From the NCBI RefSeq assembly GCF_947489355.1, contig NZ_CANLDD010000019.1:1-64000 (forward strand): 64,000 bases of DNA. Direction: 5' to 3'. Made by a program: the position numbers and the translations under genes. Shown in pieces: positions 35,321 through 44,769 of the stretch. The DNA comes from an uncultured Microbulbifer sp. (GTDB taxonomy: Bacteria; Pseudomonadota; Gammaproteobacteria; Pseudomonadales; Cellvibrionaceae). The notes beneath the pieces are model-generated. The model ran no database searches and was not told where the DNA came from. It saw only the letters and a program-made list of their open reading frames with translations. Position 1 is the first letter of the stretch. Each line of letters begins with the position of its first letter.

Positions 35321-35520
35321 TCCTGCCGCCTTTTGCCCTGGCGCACGGGGGGGAGCACCCAGGCTCCCCTTTGTCGCCGCAAACCGCATCAGCACTTTCC
35401 CCTTCCCCTCCCCTTGATATTCACCCGATAATTCCGCCCTGGCGCAACCAAACGAGGTTGCCGGGTTTTCACGGACCCGTACCGGCCTGCGGCCGGTGCG
35501 ATAAGATGAGGATGATCGTG

Positions 35521-36684
35521 ATGGCGACTGTCAGGGTACCCGAGCTAAAAGAGCAACTGCGCCAGCTGATTGCCTGCCCCAGCATCAGCTGCACAGATCC
35601 GGCGCTGGATATGAGCAACCGCCCCCTGGTAGAGCTGCTGGGCGCCTGGCTGGAAAGCCTGGGTTTCAACGTGGCGCTGATGCCCCTTGAGGACAGCCCG
35701 CACAAAGTCAATATGATTGCCACCCTGGGTGGCTGCGCGGACAGCCACAGCGGCCTGGTATTGTCCGGGCACACCGACACAGTGCCTTTTGACCAGGGGC
35801 GCTGGCATTCGGACCCGTTCACATTGCAGGAGCGCGAGAACCGCTTCTATGGGCTCGGCAGCAGCGATATGAAAGGGTTTTTCCCCCTGGCCATTGAGGC
35901 GGCCAAATCCTTTGTAGATCAACCCCTGCGCCAGCCCTTGACCATACTCGCCACCGCCGACGAAGAGACCTCCATGGCCGGCGCCCGCGCGCTGGTTGCC
36001 GCAGGCCGCCCGCGCGCGGGCTATGCCGTAATCGGCGAACCCACCGGGTTGCGCCCGGTGCGCATGCACAAGGGGGTAATGATGGAGGCCGTGCGCATTA
36101 CCGGCCGCTCCGGTCACTCGTCCGATCCGGCCCTCGGCGCCAATGCGCTGGAGGCCATGCACACAGTGATCGGCGCGTTGCTGGCCCTGCGCAGGGAATG
36201 GCAGCAAAAATACAATCATCCCGGCTTTGCCGTGCCCGTACCCACCTTGAACCTGGGGTGCATCCACGGCGGCGACAATCCAAACCGGATTTGCGCGGCC
36301 ACCGAGCTGCAATTTGATGTCCGTCCGCTACCGGGCATGCATCTGGCCGAATTGCGCGCAGAGCTGGGAAAGCGCATACAGGCCTGCGGCGCGCATAGCG
36401 GCATCCACATCGAGATGACGTCTCTGTTTCCCGGCACAGAGCCCTTTGAGCAGGATGCCTACTCGGACTTGGTGAAGGCCGCGGAAACACTCTGCGGCCA
36501 CAGCGCCGACAGTGTTGCCTTTGGCACCGAAGCGCCCTACCTCAAGCGCCTGAATATCGACACCATCGTACTGGGCCCCGGTGATATCGATCAGGCACAC
36601 CAGCCGGATGAATACCTCGGGCTGGAACGCATAGGGCCGATGACGGAGATACTGCGCGGCCTGATTGCCCGCTTCTGTCTCTGA
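35521..36684 (+). CDS. argE: Acetylornithine deacetylase
   Basis: Hydrolyses N2-acetylornithine to ornithine in arginine synthesis. Zinc peptidase M20 family, 387 residues (E. coli 383). Visible are LVLSGHTDTVPF with the first zinc His/Asp (about 81-92), GSSDMKGFFP with the bridging Asp (about 117), the catalytic Glu pair in ATADEETSMAGA (about 146), GEPTGLRPV (about 174), and the C-terminal His in DQAHQPDEYL. AGGA lies eight bases before the ATG at 35521; other ATGs at 35506 and 35512 overlap this site. argA follows 87 bases downstream. Confidence 0.94.
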   Translation: MATVRVPELKEQLRQLIACPSISCTDPALDMSNRPLVELLGAWLESLGFNVALMPLEDSPHKVNMIATLGGCADSHSGLVLSGHTDTVPFDQGRWHSDPFTLQERENRFYGLGSSDMKGFFPLAIEAAKSFVDQPLRQPLTILATADEETSMAGARALVAAGRPRAGYAVIGEPTGLRPVRMHKGVMMEAVRITGRSGHSSDPALGANALEAMHTVIGALLALRREWQQKYNHPGFAVPVPTLNLGCIHGGDNPNRICAATELQFDVRPLPGMHLAELRAELGKRIQACGAHSGIHIEMTSLFPGTEPFEQDAYSDLVKAAETLCGHSADSVAFGTEAPYLKRLNIDTIVLGPGDIDQAHQPDEYLGLERIGPMTEILRGLIARFCL

Positions 36685-36771
36685 TCGCATACCATGAAGA
36701 CAGCGGCGGCAGAACGCCAACAGATCTGCCTGCAAATCGCTTAACACGCCAACAGACAGTAGAGTAACCCG

Positions 36772-38094
36772 GTGAGTGACAATAACGGTTCCCTCAACTG
36801 GTTCCGCCACGCGGCACCCTATATCAACGACCTGCGCGGGCGCACCCTGGTGATCGGGTTACCCGGCGATGCCCTTGAACACGCCAATTTTCGCAATCTG
36901 GTACACGACCTGGCACTGCTCGCCAGCCTCGGGGTGCGTCTGACCGTGGTCCACGGTGCCCGTGCGCAGATCAATCGCGCCCTCAGTGAACAGGGTATCG
37001 AGAGCCGCTTTCACAGTGGCAATCGCATCACCGACCGGGACAGCCTGGAGGTGATCAAAGCGGCGGTAGGCCGGCTGCGCTTCGATATTGAGGCGGCATT
37101 TTCCCAGGGATTACCCGACTCGCCCATGGCCCGTTCCGCCCTGAAAGTGGTCTCGGGCAATTTTGTCACCGCGCGCCCAAGGGGAGTGCTGGATGGCGTT
37201 GACCTGCGCTGGACCGGTACAGTGCGGCGCATGGAGGTCAACACTGTGGAGCAGGCCCTGCACCAGGGCGCCCTGGTCCTGCTTTCCCCCCTGGGTACTT
37301 CCCTGACCGGCGAAGTATTTAATCTCAATTACCTGGACCTTGCCGCAGAGGCCGCACGGGTACTGCGCGCCGAGAAACTGGTTCTGTTTCGCGCCCCGAC
37401 CCAGCTTGCGGTAGAGGGCGAAGTGGTGCACGAACTGAGTCTTGTGCAGGCGGAGCAGATGGCCGCGCGGGTACACAGCGATACCCTGCGCTGCGCCATT
37501 CGCGCCTGTAATGCCGGCACTGCCCGCACCCACCTGCTCAGCTACTGCCAGAACGGCGCCCTGATCCAGGAGCTGTTCCGCCGCGAGGGCGCCGGCACCA
37601 TGATCTACCGGGACAGCTACGAAGTGGTTCGCCGCGCGCGCATCACCGATGTGGGTGGCATTCTCGGTCTGATCCGCCCCCTGGAAAAACAGGGCATTCT
37701 GGTGCGCCGCTCGCGGGAGAAACTCGAAGCCGAAATCGTGCACTTTACCCTGGTGGAGGTGGACGGCACCCCGGTGGCCTGCGCTGCGCTCTATCCCATC
37801 AGGGACAACGGCAATAACACGGGCGCCGCAGAAATTGCCTGTGTCGCCATACACCCGGCATTTCGTGGTGGTGGACGCGGCGCCAAGCTGATGCGCCATC
37901 TGGAGCGCCAGGCACGCGCGGTCAATATCCGTGAACTCTATGTGCTCACCACCCAGACCGAACACTGGTTTATCGAGCAGGGCTTTGCCCAGGCCGACGT
38001 TGGCGCGCTGCCCGCTGCGCGCAAATCCCTGTACAACCTCCAGCGCAACTCGCGCATTTTGCGCAAGCACCTGGCGGCGGGCGATCCCGGCTGA
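36772..38094 (+). CDS. argA: N-acetylglutamate synthase
   Basis: First committed step of arginine synthesis: acetyl-CoA plus glutamate to N-acetylglutamate, usually inhibited by arginine. The 440 residues (E. coli 443) combine an amino-acid-kinase-like domain (about 1-285; VVHGARAQIN near 62) with a GNAT domain (about 295-440; VAIHPAFRGGGRGAKLM near 362 for acetyl-CoA). The start is GTG at 36772. argE and argA adjacent on one strand suggest joint arginine control; I see no clear ARG box. Confidence 0.95.
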   Translation: MSDNNGSLNWFRHAAPYINDLRGRTLVIGLPGDALEHANFRNLVHDLALLASLGVRLTVVHGARAQINRALSEQGIESRFHSGNRITDRDSLEVIKAAVGRLRFDIEAAFSQGLPDSPMARSALKVVSGNFVTARPRGVLDGVDLRWTGTVRRMEVNTVEQALHQGALVLLSPLGTSLTGEVFNLNYLDLAAEAARVLRAEKLVLFRAPTQLAVEGEVVHELSLVQAEQMAARVHSDTLRCAIRACNAGTARTHLLSYCQNGALIQELFRREGAGTMIYRDSYEVVRRARITDVGGILGLIRPLEKQGILVRRSREKLEAEIVHFTLVEVDGTPVACAALYPIRDNGNNTGAAEIACVAIHPAFRGGGRGAKLMRHLERQARAVNIRELYVLTTQTEHWFIEQGFAQADVGALPAARKSLYNLQRNSRILRKHLAAGDPG

Positions 38095-38158
38095 GCAACA
38101 GAATACGAAATATTCATCCTATAAAAAGTGGATAAACTCCAGATATTGCAAAAACATC

Positions 38159-38185
38159 CCGACAAAGGCCGGTTTTTGCTAAACT
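38159..38185 (+). promoter_or_regulatory. Possible ilvD promoter
   Basis: CCGACA (38159-38164) and TAAACT (38180-38185) resemble -35 and -10 boxes, but the spacer of 15 bases is short. It lies 34 bases ahead of the ilvD ATG. No leader peptide rich in branched-chain codons was seen. Confidence 0.3.
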
Positions 38186-38218
38186 GTCGCTCTGTTTTGC
38201 CCAGCTGGAATCTGCATC

Positions 38219-40054
38219 ATGCCCGAGTACCGATCCCGCACTTCCACCGCCGGCCGCAATATGGCCGGCGCCCGTGCCCTGTGGCGCGCCACCGGGATGA
38301 AAGACGAAGACTTTCACAAGCCCATCATCGCCATTGCCAACTCCTTCACCCAGTTTGTGCCTGGACATGTGCATCTGAAAGATATGGGGCAACTGGTGGC
38401 GGAGGAAATCGCGCGGGCCGGGGGCGTGGCCAAGGAGTTCAACACCATCGCCGTGGACGACGGCATCGCCATGGGCCACGACGGTATGCTGTACAGCCTA
38501 CCCAGCCGCGAGATCATCGCCGACTCGGTGGAATACATGGTCAATGCCCATTGTGCCGATGCCCTGGTGTGCATCTCCAACTGCGACAAGATTACACCGG
38601 GCATGCTGATGGCCGCCCTGCGCCTGAATATCCCGGCGATTTTTGTTTCCGGCGGCCCCATGGAAGCCGGCAAAACCAAACTGGCCGAGCACAAGCTCGA
38701 CCTGGTCGATGCCATGGTGATTGCCGCGACCGAGACGGCCACCGATGCCGAGGTTGAGGCCTATGAGCGCTCCGCCTGCCCCACCTGCGGCTCCTGTTCC
38801 GGCATGTTTACCGCCAACTCCATGAACTGCCTCACCGAAGCTTTGGGCCTGTCCCTGCCCGGCAACGGCACCCTGCTGGCCACCCACGCGGATCGCAGGG
38901 AGCTGTTTCTGCGTGCGGGGCGTGAAATTGTTACCCTGACCCAGCGCTACTATGAACAGGACGACGAGCGCGCTCTGCCCCGTGCGATTGCCAATCGCAG
39001 TGCGTTTGCCAATGCCATGGCACTGGACATCGCCATGGGAGGCTCCACCAATACCATCCTGCACCTGCTCGCCGCCGCCCAAGAAGGCGAGATTGACTTT
39101 ACCCTGGCAGAGGTCGACCGCCTTTCCCGCAAGGTGCCACAATTGTGCAAGGTGGCCCCCAACACGCCGAAATACCATGTTGAGGATGTCCACCGCGCCG
39201 GCGGTGTGATGGCCATTCTCGGCCAGCTGGCTTCGGCCGGACTCATTGATACCGCCCAACCCACCGTCTACGGCAGCTCTTTACAACAAGCCCTAGAGCA
39301 GTGGGACATCGCTCGCACCAACGACAGGGCCGTGCATGACTTCTACCGCGCAGGCCCCGCGGGTATTGCCACCCAAATCGCCTTCAGCCAGGACTGCCGC
39401 TGGCAGACTCTGGATAGCGACCGTGTCGGTGGCTGTATTCGCTCCGCAGAGCACGCCTATTCCGCCGAGGGCGGCCTGGCGGTGCTATTCGGCAATCTGG
39501 CCCCCCACGGCTGTGTGGTAAAAACGTCCGGGGTGGATGAATCCCTCTGGCGGTTCGAGGGACCTGCCCATGTGGTCGAAAGCCAGGAGGCGGCGGTATC
39601 GCGGATTCTGGGCGGGCGGGTGCGCAAGGGCGAGGCCCTTATCCTGCGCTATGAGGGCCCCAAAGGCGGTCCGGGTATGCAGGAAATGCTGTACCCCACC
39701 AGCTACCTGAAATCCCGTGGGCTGGGAGAACACTGTGCCCTGATTACAGACGGGCGGTTTTCCGGCGGTACCTCCGGTCTCTCTATCGGGCACGTATCGC
39801 CGGAGGCCGCCGCCGGGGGCAATATCGCCCTGGTGCGCGACGGCGATCCAATTCGCATCGACATCCCCGCGCGGACTATTACAATCGGTATTGCGGATAC
39901 GGAGCTGGCGAGGCGCCGGCAGGAAATGGCGCACCTGGGCAAACGGGCCTGGCAGCCCGTGGAGGAAAGACCGAGAAAAGTCAGCAAGGCTCTACGTGCC
40001 TACGCCATGCTGGCGACCAGCGCCGATCGCGGTGCTGTGCGGGAAATTGAATAA
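38219..40054 (+). CDS. ilvD: Dihydroxy-acid dehydratase
   Basis: Iron-sulfur dehydratase that converts 2,3-dihydroxy-isovalerate (or methylvalerate) to the 2-oxo acid for Val/Ile/Leu synthesis. The 611 residues (E. coli 616) start [20 protein letters not shown]. The cluster cysteines sit in [12 protein letters not shown] (about 119-130) and [11 protein letters not shown] (about 192-202). The late signature is a [20 protein letters not shown] block near 515-534. Single-gene unit ended by a terminator 20 bases downstream; IlvE at 27-28 kb catalyses the following step. Confidence 0.97.
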   Translation: MPEYRSRTSTAGRNMAGARALWRATGMKDEDFHKPIIAIANSFTQFVPGHVHLKDMGQLVAEEIARAGGVAKEFNTIAVDDGIAMGHDGMLYSLPSREIIADSVEYMVNAHCADALVCISNCDKITPGMLMAALRLNIPAIFVSGGPMEAGKTKLAEHKLDLVDAMVIAATETATDAEVEAYERSACPTCGSCSGMFTANSMNCLTEALGLSLPGNGTLLATHADRRELFLRAGREIVTLTQRYYEQDDERALPRAIANRSAFANAMALDIAMGGSTNTILHLLAAAQEGEIDFTLAEVDRLSRKVPQLCKVAPNTPKYHVEDVHRAGGVMAILGQLASAGLIDTAQPTVYGSSLQQALEQWDIARTNDRAVHDFYRAGPAGIATQIAFSQDCRWQTLDSDRVGGCIRSAEHAYSAEGGLAVLFGNLAPHGCVVKTSGVDESLWRFEGPAHVVESQEAAVSRILGGRVRKGEALILRYEGPKGGPGMQEMLYPTSYLKSRGLGEHCALITDGRFSGGTSGLSIGHVSPEAAAGGNIALVRDGDPIRIDIPARTITIGIADTELARRRQEMAHLGKRAWQPVEERPRKVSKALRAYAMLATSADRGAVREIE

Positions 40055-40070
40055 TGAAAGGCAAAATACA

Positions 40071-40110
40071 GAAAAAGGCCCCGCCAGCGGGGCCGGTTTT
40101 CCCTTTTAGT
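40071..40110. terminator. Bidirectional terminator between ilvD and tonB-like gene
   Basis: GGCCCCGC (40077-40084) and GCGGGGCC (40087-40094) form a strong stem, flanked by five As on the left and GGTTTTCCCTTTT on the right. It can stop the plus-strand ilvD transcript and, from the other side, the minus-strand gene that ends at 40106. Confidence 0.75.
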
Positions 40111-40750
40111 CTGCCATTTTGTAGGTGATCCGATTGCGCACACCATAGCGCTCCACTGGCTCGCCATCCGCCATCTGGGGCTGGTATTTAAAACGCTCCG
40201 CCGCGGCCAGTGCCGAGCGGTTAAACACCCTGGTGGGGTTGCCGGCACTGTCGAACCCCCCCACCACCCGGGCATCGCGCACCGCGCCTGTTTTGGTCAC
40301 GGTGAATTCCACCACAACGTAACCTTCGATGCCCCTGCGCGCTGCCGCATTGGGATAGCGCGGTAACGGTTTGTACACAGGCACGGGATCCCGCGTTACG
40401 GTCAGCGTCGTGTCACTGCTCGGGACAGGAGCCCTTATCGTAATCGCCGTACCCACCTCTGTAGGCGTTATTTCTACAGGGGTTGTGGTTGATTGCAGCG
40501 GTGGGGTTTGCGGTTTTACCGGCGGTTCCGTTTTTTCCGTGACGACTTTTTTGTCTTCAATATGTACCGGCTGGATTGACGGTAAATCATCCACCACCGG
40601 CGCTTCGAAATCACTGGCAATCAAGCGACTCATCAGAAAAATCAGCCCAAGGGTCATCAAGGCCGCAAACGCAAATCCTTTCGCATAACCGGCAAGTAAC
40701 TGAGGGGGGAAAAATACAGTGCTGGCAATTGGTGGGTATGCTCTATCCAT
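40106..40750 (-). CDS. TonB-like energy transducer
   Basis: A 214-residue protein with TonB layout. A short cytoplasmic N-terminus is followed by one membrane helix (about 22-44, GFAFAALMTLGLIFLMSRLI). Next comes a proline/threonine-rich periplasmic linker (about 70-125) and a C-terminal TonB domain starting YKPLPRYPNAAARRGIEGYV (about 127) with VVEFTVTKTGAV. The ATG at 40750 has AGGAG seven bases upstream. TonB proteins link the proton gradient (through ExbB/ExbD) to outer-membrane receptors. No exbBD or receptor genes are nearby, so its partners are unknown. Confidence 0.85.
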   Translation of the reverse strand: MDRAYPPIASTVFFPPQLLAGYAKGFAFAALMTLGLIFLMSRLIASDFEAPVVDDLPSIQPVHIEDKKVVTEKTEPPVKPQTPPLQSTTTPVEITPTEVGTAITIRAPVPSSDTTLTVTRDPVPVYKPLPRYPNAAARRGIEGYVVVEFTVTKTGAVRDARVVGGFDSAGNPTRVFNRSALAAAERFKYQPQMADGEPVERYGVRNRITYKMAD

Positions 40751-41237
40751 AACACCTCTCCTATTATTGTTAGGGTGCGAAACCGGTATCCAGAGTACCG
40801 AAAATGGAAAAAGCTGATCAGCTGGCTCTATTATTAGCCTATTGTGTGCGTTCAGTAAAGCCCTGTTATCAACAATTTCCACGAAATCGCTGATTGTTCG
40901 GTAGCGTAATTCCTTCAGCAATACGGCCCTGCGATGGCTTCGGGTGACAGGGCCATGAATGCCCGGCACGGAAAAATTTCAGCGTTAAGGGCATTGGCGT
41001 GCCAGCTTTATTAGCGCCGGTAAATCAACCTGTGCGAGTGCGCATGTCCCTTACTTAGCACCATAGATCAAACTATAAGCGCCAAACCCTTGAGCAGGAT
41101 TTTCAACAGCCTGGCAATGCAAGATCCTTAAGAAGTTCCGACAAAACCCCAAACTACGGCCCTTAAATATCTCCGTTTCACGCCATTTTCACCTCCTCCC
41201 TTTTATCGTTGGTTGGTAATAAAATGGAGGGGTAATT
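40751..41237. other. Intergenic region between tonB-like gene and ABC transporter operon
   Basis: 487 bases without a supported gene. It should hold divergent promoters for both neighbours. The ABC gene has a strong GGAGGGG site five bases before its ATG at 41238. No hairpin, repeat or confident promoter was recognised. Confidence 0.35.
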
Positions 41238-41891
41238 ATGCATGCTATTCATCTGAAGTCAGTTAGTCACTATTTCCAGTCATCAACAGAGCGAATCGTA
41301 TTATTTAGGAACTTGTCACTCGATATTCAAGCGGGAAGAAGCTACTCGATAGAAGGGCCTTCTGGAGCCGGCAAGTCCAGCTTGCTGACTCTCATCGCCG
41401 GACTGGAGACGCCGAAAGAAGGACAGGTTGATTTTACCCTCGATAACCGAACGGTAACTCAAATCGCTTTACGCAAGCACTCCGGTTTTATTTTCCAACA
41501 ATTCCACCTACTGCCCGAACTCGATGCATTGAGCAATCTGGCTTTGCCTCTGCGTTTAAAGGGTGACCGGGAGGCTTGTGACAAAGCCCATGTTTGGCTG
41601 AAGAAGATAGGAATGGAAAACAGGGCTGCGCATAAACCAACGCAACTGAGTGGAGGGGAACAACAGCGTATTGCCATCGCTCGCGCCTTTATCTCCGACC
41701 CGGTTTTCATATTCGCCGATGAACCCACGGGCAATCTGGATGAGAAAACTTCAGCATCCATTGCAGAGTTAATGTTCAATTTCGGCCGAATGGACAAAAA
41801 AGCCCTGGTTTTGGTCACTCACAGCAGAGCGCTAGCGGCAAAAGCGGACTATCGTTTTCGGATGGCTGCCGGCGGTTTGGAGCAACTGTAA
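41238..41891 (+). CDS. ABC transporter ATP-binding protein (LolD/YbbA-type)
   Basis: A 217-residue ATPase. Walker A is GPSGAGKSS (about 41-49), Q-loop FQQFHLLPEL (about 87), ABC signature LSGGEQQRIA (about 139-148) and Walker B VFIFADEPTGNLDE (about 158-171), then the H-loop THSRA. The sequence falls in the MacB/LolD/YbbA branch, whose members use mechanotransmission with FtsX-type permeases rather than classic import. It is translationally coupled to the permease gene (TAATG overlap). Confidence 0.9.
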   Translation: MHAIHLKSVSHYFQSSTERIVLFRNLSLDIQAGRSYSIEGPSGAGKSSLLTLIAGLETPKEGQVDFTLDNRTVTQIALRKHSGFIFQQFHLLPELDALSNLALPLRLKGDREACDKAHVWLKKIGMENRAAHKPTQLSGGEQQRIAIARAFISDPVFIFADEPTGNLDEKTSASIAELMFNFGRMDKKALVLVTHSRALAAKADYRFRMAAGGLEQL

Positions 41892-44371
41892 TGATCAGCT
41901 TCGAACTCGCCTGGAACTCCTTTTGGCGCGAAAACTCCAACAGTGATAGCCGTCTTATCCTAACCACCCAATTTTTGCTGATATTTTTCCTTCTGACTCT
42001 GACGCTGACCAGTGCTTCCGTGCAGCATTATCTTCACGACAATCTTCAGAATCTACTCGGGTCGGATATGGTAATCAGCCGCTATCAGCCTCTTTCGAAA
42101 ACAGACAAACACTGGCTTGAACATCAGGCCCGAAAAGTCTCAGAAACGCAGTTGTTCGATATTACTCTCACCCATGGCCAGCGCTGGGAAAGGGTACAGT
42201 TGAAAGCAGTGGATAATCGCTACCCAGTGCAAGGGCAGTTAGAGATTGGCCTGACTCCGACAGCTCAGCACCACTCTGTCGAGCATGGGCCAAAAGCCGG
42301 AGAACTTTGGGTAGGCCCCAGATTATTTACCAAGCTCGGGCTTGAGTTAGGGCAATCCGTAACAGTGGGGAAAAGGGAGTTTACTGTAAACCGGATACTA
42401 TTTCACGAACCGGATCGAATCCTCGAAGGACACTCCGCTGTTGCGTTGCGAGCCATGGTCAACCGGGAATCACTGCAAGGTATGCCTCTCAATGCCGGCA
42501 AAAAACGCTATCGCTATTTGGTTGATGCCCACCCTTCTCAACAACAACAAATCAGCTCGTGGTTTCTCGATAAAATTCCGCACGGGCAGATTATAACCAA
42601 AGAAAACAGTCGTCATCCGTTATCAAATCTTTGGAAGAGAGTTGAAAATTTTATCGGTCTTTCTTCAATAATACTGTTTTTTATGGCAGCGATTGCCATC
42701 GATTTGGCTGGACGCCGACAATTGAGTCGTCAACAGAGAAAACTTGCCTTGTACATGAGTATGGGGATGGAGATGAAACAGGGTGCCTCTATAGCAATAG
42801 GGCAGTGGTTTTTAGGGTTTCTCCTGTCACTTGCAGCAGGAATTGTGTTTGCCTACGCTGCTTCGTACTCAAGTTTACTGTTACTTCAAACTCAATTCCC
42901 GGATATAAGGCCAGACTGGTACTGGGCCGAGTTAACACGTGTCATACTGCTGGTTTTTATTCTGTTGTTTGGCTTTCAATTGCCGGGATTGATCAAACTG
43001 AAAAAAACCTCCATTGTGTCACTGCTGCAAGCCCACAACGAATCGGCGGATGTATTAGCGCGCACCAGTTGGAATTTTGCCTGTCTAGCGGTGTTGACGG
43101 TCTTTTACTCGGATAACGGCACACTGACAGCGATGACCCTGGGTGCCATGTTGTGCGCTTTGATAATAATGATGTTGACCACATGGTTGTTATTGATTTG
43201 CGGAGAAAAGCTGACACGTTACTGGTCGGGATTACTCCCGTTCACCTTCTTTATCATGCGTAAAAGGCTGCTGAGCAAGTCTACTCAGGTGATAGGGTTC
43301 GGCTTCTGTTGCACCTTGCTGCTCTTCACACTGATGCTGATGAAGGATATTGGTGTAACACTTGAGGCCAACAGGCGCGTTAACGACGGCAACTTGGTCA
43401 TTGCCAGGGCCGAGCCAGATCAACTGTCGGCTATCCACCACTGGAGCAAAGTGAGCGGCAGTCGAATTCGCCAAATTAGACCCTATACAAGTGCCCAGTT
43501 GTTAAAGGTCAATGGTTATCCATTGCTGAAATTTTCCCCCGGACCCAGTGAAAGCATGCTGAACTTGAGAAAACCTATTCGACTCAGCTGGTCTGACCAA
43601 CTGCCAGACAACAACCGAGTTGTCAGCGGCCGCTGGTGGCCTCCGGAGAGTGAAAGCTGGAAGCAGATCTCAGTGGAATCCGAAGTCGCCAGCGATTTGG
43701 GGTTAAAGCTGGGCGATAAGCTGTCTTTCATGGTGGGGGATAAGATTTTCGACTTTAGCCTGGTAGCGACACATGCATTTAAGCCGGGAAAAGGTTCGGT
43801 TACGTTTTGGTTCCAGATTCCCCAAGTAGCGGTTGACCACCTCCAGCCTGAAGTTGCTTTTATGGGCAGCATGGAATTACCGGAAGACGCCTGGGGGAAA
43901 CTATCTTCGTTGTGGCAGCATCACCCAACACTGATATTGGTACCGTTAAAGGCGCTTACCGAGCGGTTTGATCAAACTCTGGCAATGTTCACAAAGCTGG
44001 TGTTGGGTTTCAACGTTATGATCGTAGCTTTGGCGCTCGTTGTAGTGGCGGCCTCGGTAAAAGGGTTTGAAGAAGAGGAGCGCAAAAAGAATGGACTGGT
44101 ATTGAGTATGGGATTAGATAAATTCGATTGCCTGAAACTTAATATATATGAATGGATTATCACTGCCTCAATCGCCGCCGCCGGCGCCATTGGCGGCAGC
44201 TGGGCGGCAGGTGTGCTTATTTACCAGTCTCAATTTTCCTTAGTTTATCGACCAGATCCAGTGTGGATAGCCTCTGTCACACTGGCGACGATCGTTGTGG
44301 TGTCTGGTGTGGGCTTATTTTATTACCACACCCGTTTGCAGTCATCGATTAGTGATTTGTTGGCAGAGTGA
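41891..44371 (+). CDS. FtsX-like ABC permease (YbbP-type, large)
   Basis: An 826-residue inner-membrane protein with a plan like YbbP: a first membrane helix (about 21-42), a periplasmic domain (about 45-250), a cluster of helices (about 253-340 to 440), a second periplasmic domain (about 480-690), and three C-terminal helices (about 700-810). The two halves are a duplicated MacB-core/FtsX arrangement. Such proteins move lipophilic or peptide substrates or regulate envelope enzymes from the membrane. The substrate is unknown. No outer-membrane lipoprotein or thioesterase (TesA), often next to ybbAP, is found here. Confidence 0.85.
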   Translation: MISFELAWNSFWRENSNSDSRLILTTQFLLIFFLLTLTLTSASVQHYLHDNLQNLLGSDMVISRYQPLSKTDKHWLEHQARKVSETQLFDITLTHGQRWERVQLKAVDNRYPVQGQLEIGLTPTAQHHSVEHGPKAGELWVGPRLFTKLGLELGQSVTVGKREFTVNRILFHEPDRILEGHSAVALRAMVNRESLQGMPLNAGKKRYRYLVDAHPSQQQQISSWFLDKIPHGQIITKENSRHPLSNLWKRVENFIGLSSIILFFMAAIAIDLAGRRQLSRQQRKLALYMSMGMEMKQGASIAIGQWFLGFLLSLAAGIVFAYAASYSSLLLLQTQFPDIRPDWYWAELTRVILLVFILLFGFQLPGLIKLKKTSIVSLLQAHNESADVLARTSWNFACLAVLTVFYSDNGTLTAMTLGAMLCALIIMMLTTWLLLICGEKLTRYWSGLLPFTFFIMRKRLLSKSTQVIGFGFCCTLLLFTLMLMKDIGVTLEANRRVNDGNLVIARAEPDQLSAIHHWSKVSGSRIRQIRPYTSAQLLKVNGYPLLKFSPGPSESMLNLRKPIRLSWSDQLPDNNRVVSGRWWPPESESWKQISVESEVASDLGLKLGDKLSFMVGDKIFDFSLVATHAFKPGKGSVTFWFQIPQVAVDHLQPEVAFMGSMELPEDAWGKLSSLWQHHPTLILVPLKALTERFDQTLAMFTKLVLGFNVMIVALALVVVAASVKGFEEEERKKNGLVLSMGLDKFDCLKLNIYEWIITASIAAAGAIGGSWAAGVLIYQSQFSLVYRPDPVWIASVTLATIVVVSGVGLFYYHTRLQSSISDLLAE

Positions 44372-44769
44372 ACAGATAGTAAAGTAATAGTTCTACCCAC
44401 TGAGCTGCACGGACAACTACTGATCCTCCTCCACTCGTATAAGTTGGAGTCGATACAGCCGATCTTTTAAAAAGCTGCCTCAGATTTTTGCGCCGTCTTT
44501 GCTGTCACTGAAAGCAAGAGATTGGATGGGATTTTCTGCTTGATAACCCTGTTCACTGGCGAAGGCAATTTAGCGGGTTGCCCATGGCAACCCGCTGCCT
44601 GTTTGCCGAATTTACCCAGGCAAGAAAAGAGCTTCCGTCTTAAAGCAACCCCTGGGGCAGTTCTTGAAAAGCGGCAGCATGCCTGGAGCAAACAGGCAGG
44701 CAGACAGTGCCTGCGCGACTGTTAAGGGGTTTTTGGAATGCCTGTTTATTCCCGGGTTACTCCCCGCTG
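44372..44769. other. Intergenic region with two inverted repeats
   Basis: No gene is supported. It contains a perfect 11-bp inverted repeat with a 3-base loop (44572-44596). It also holds a pair of 10-bp complementary words (GCCTGTTTGC at 44597-44606, GCAAACAGGC at 44688-44697) that could close a larger structure between the two convergent transcripts. Confidence 0.45.
44572..44596. terminator. Perfect hairpin, possible terminator of the ABC operon
   Basis: AGCGGGTTGCC (44572-44582) and GGCAACCCGCT (44586-44596) are fully complementary around the loop CAT. It lies about 200 bases after the permease stop. The T-run is poor (GCCTGTTTGCC), so termination is plausible but not certain. Confidence 0.45.
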
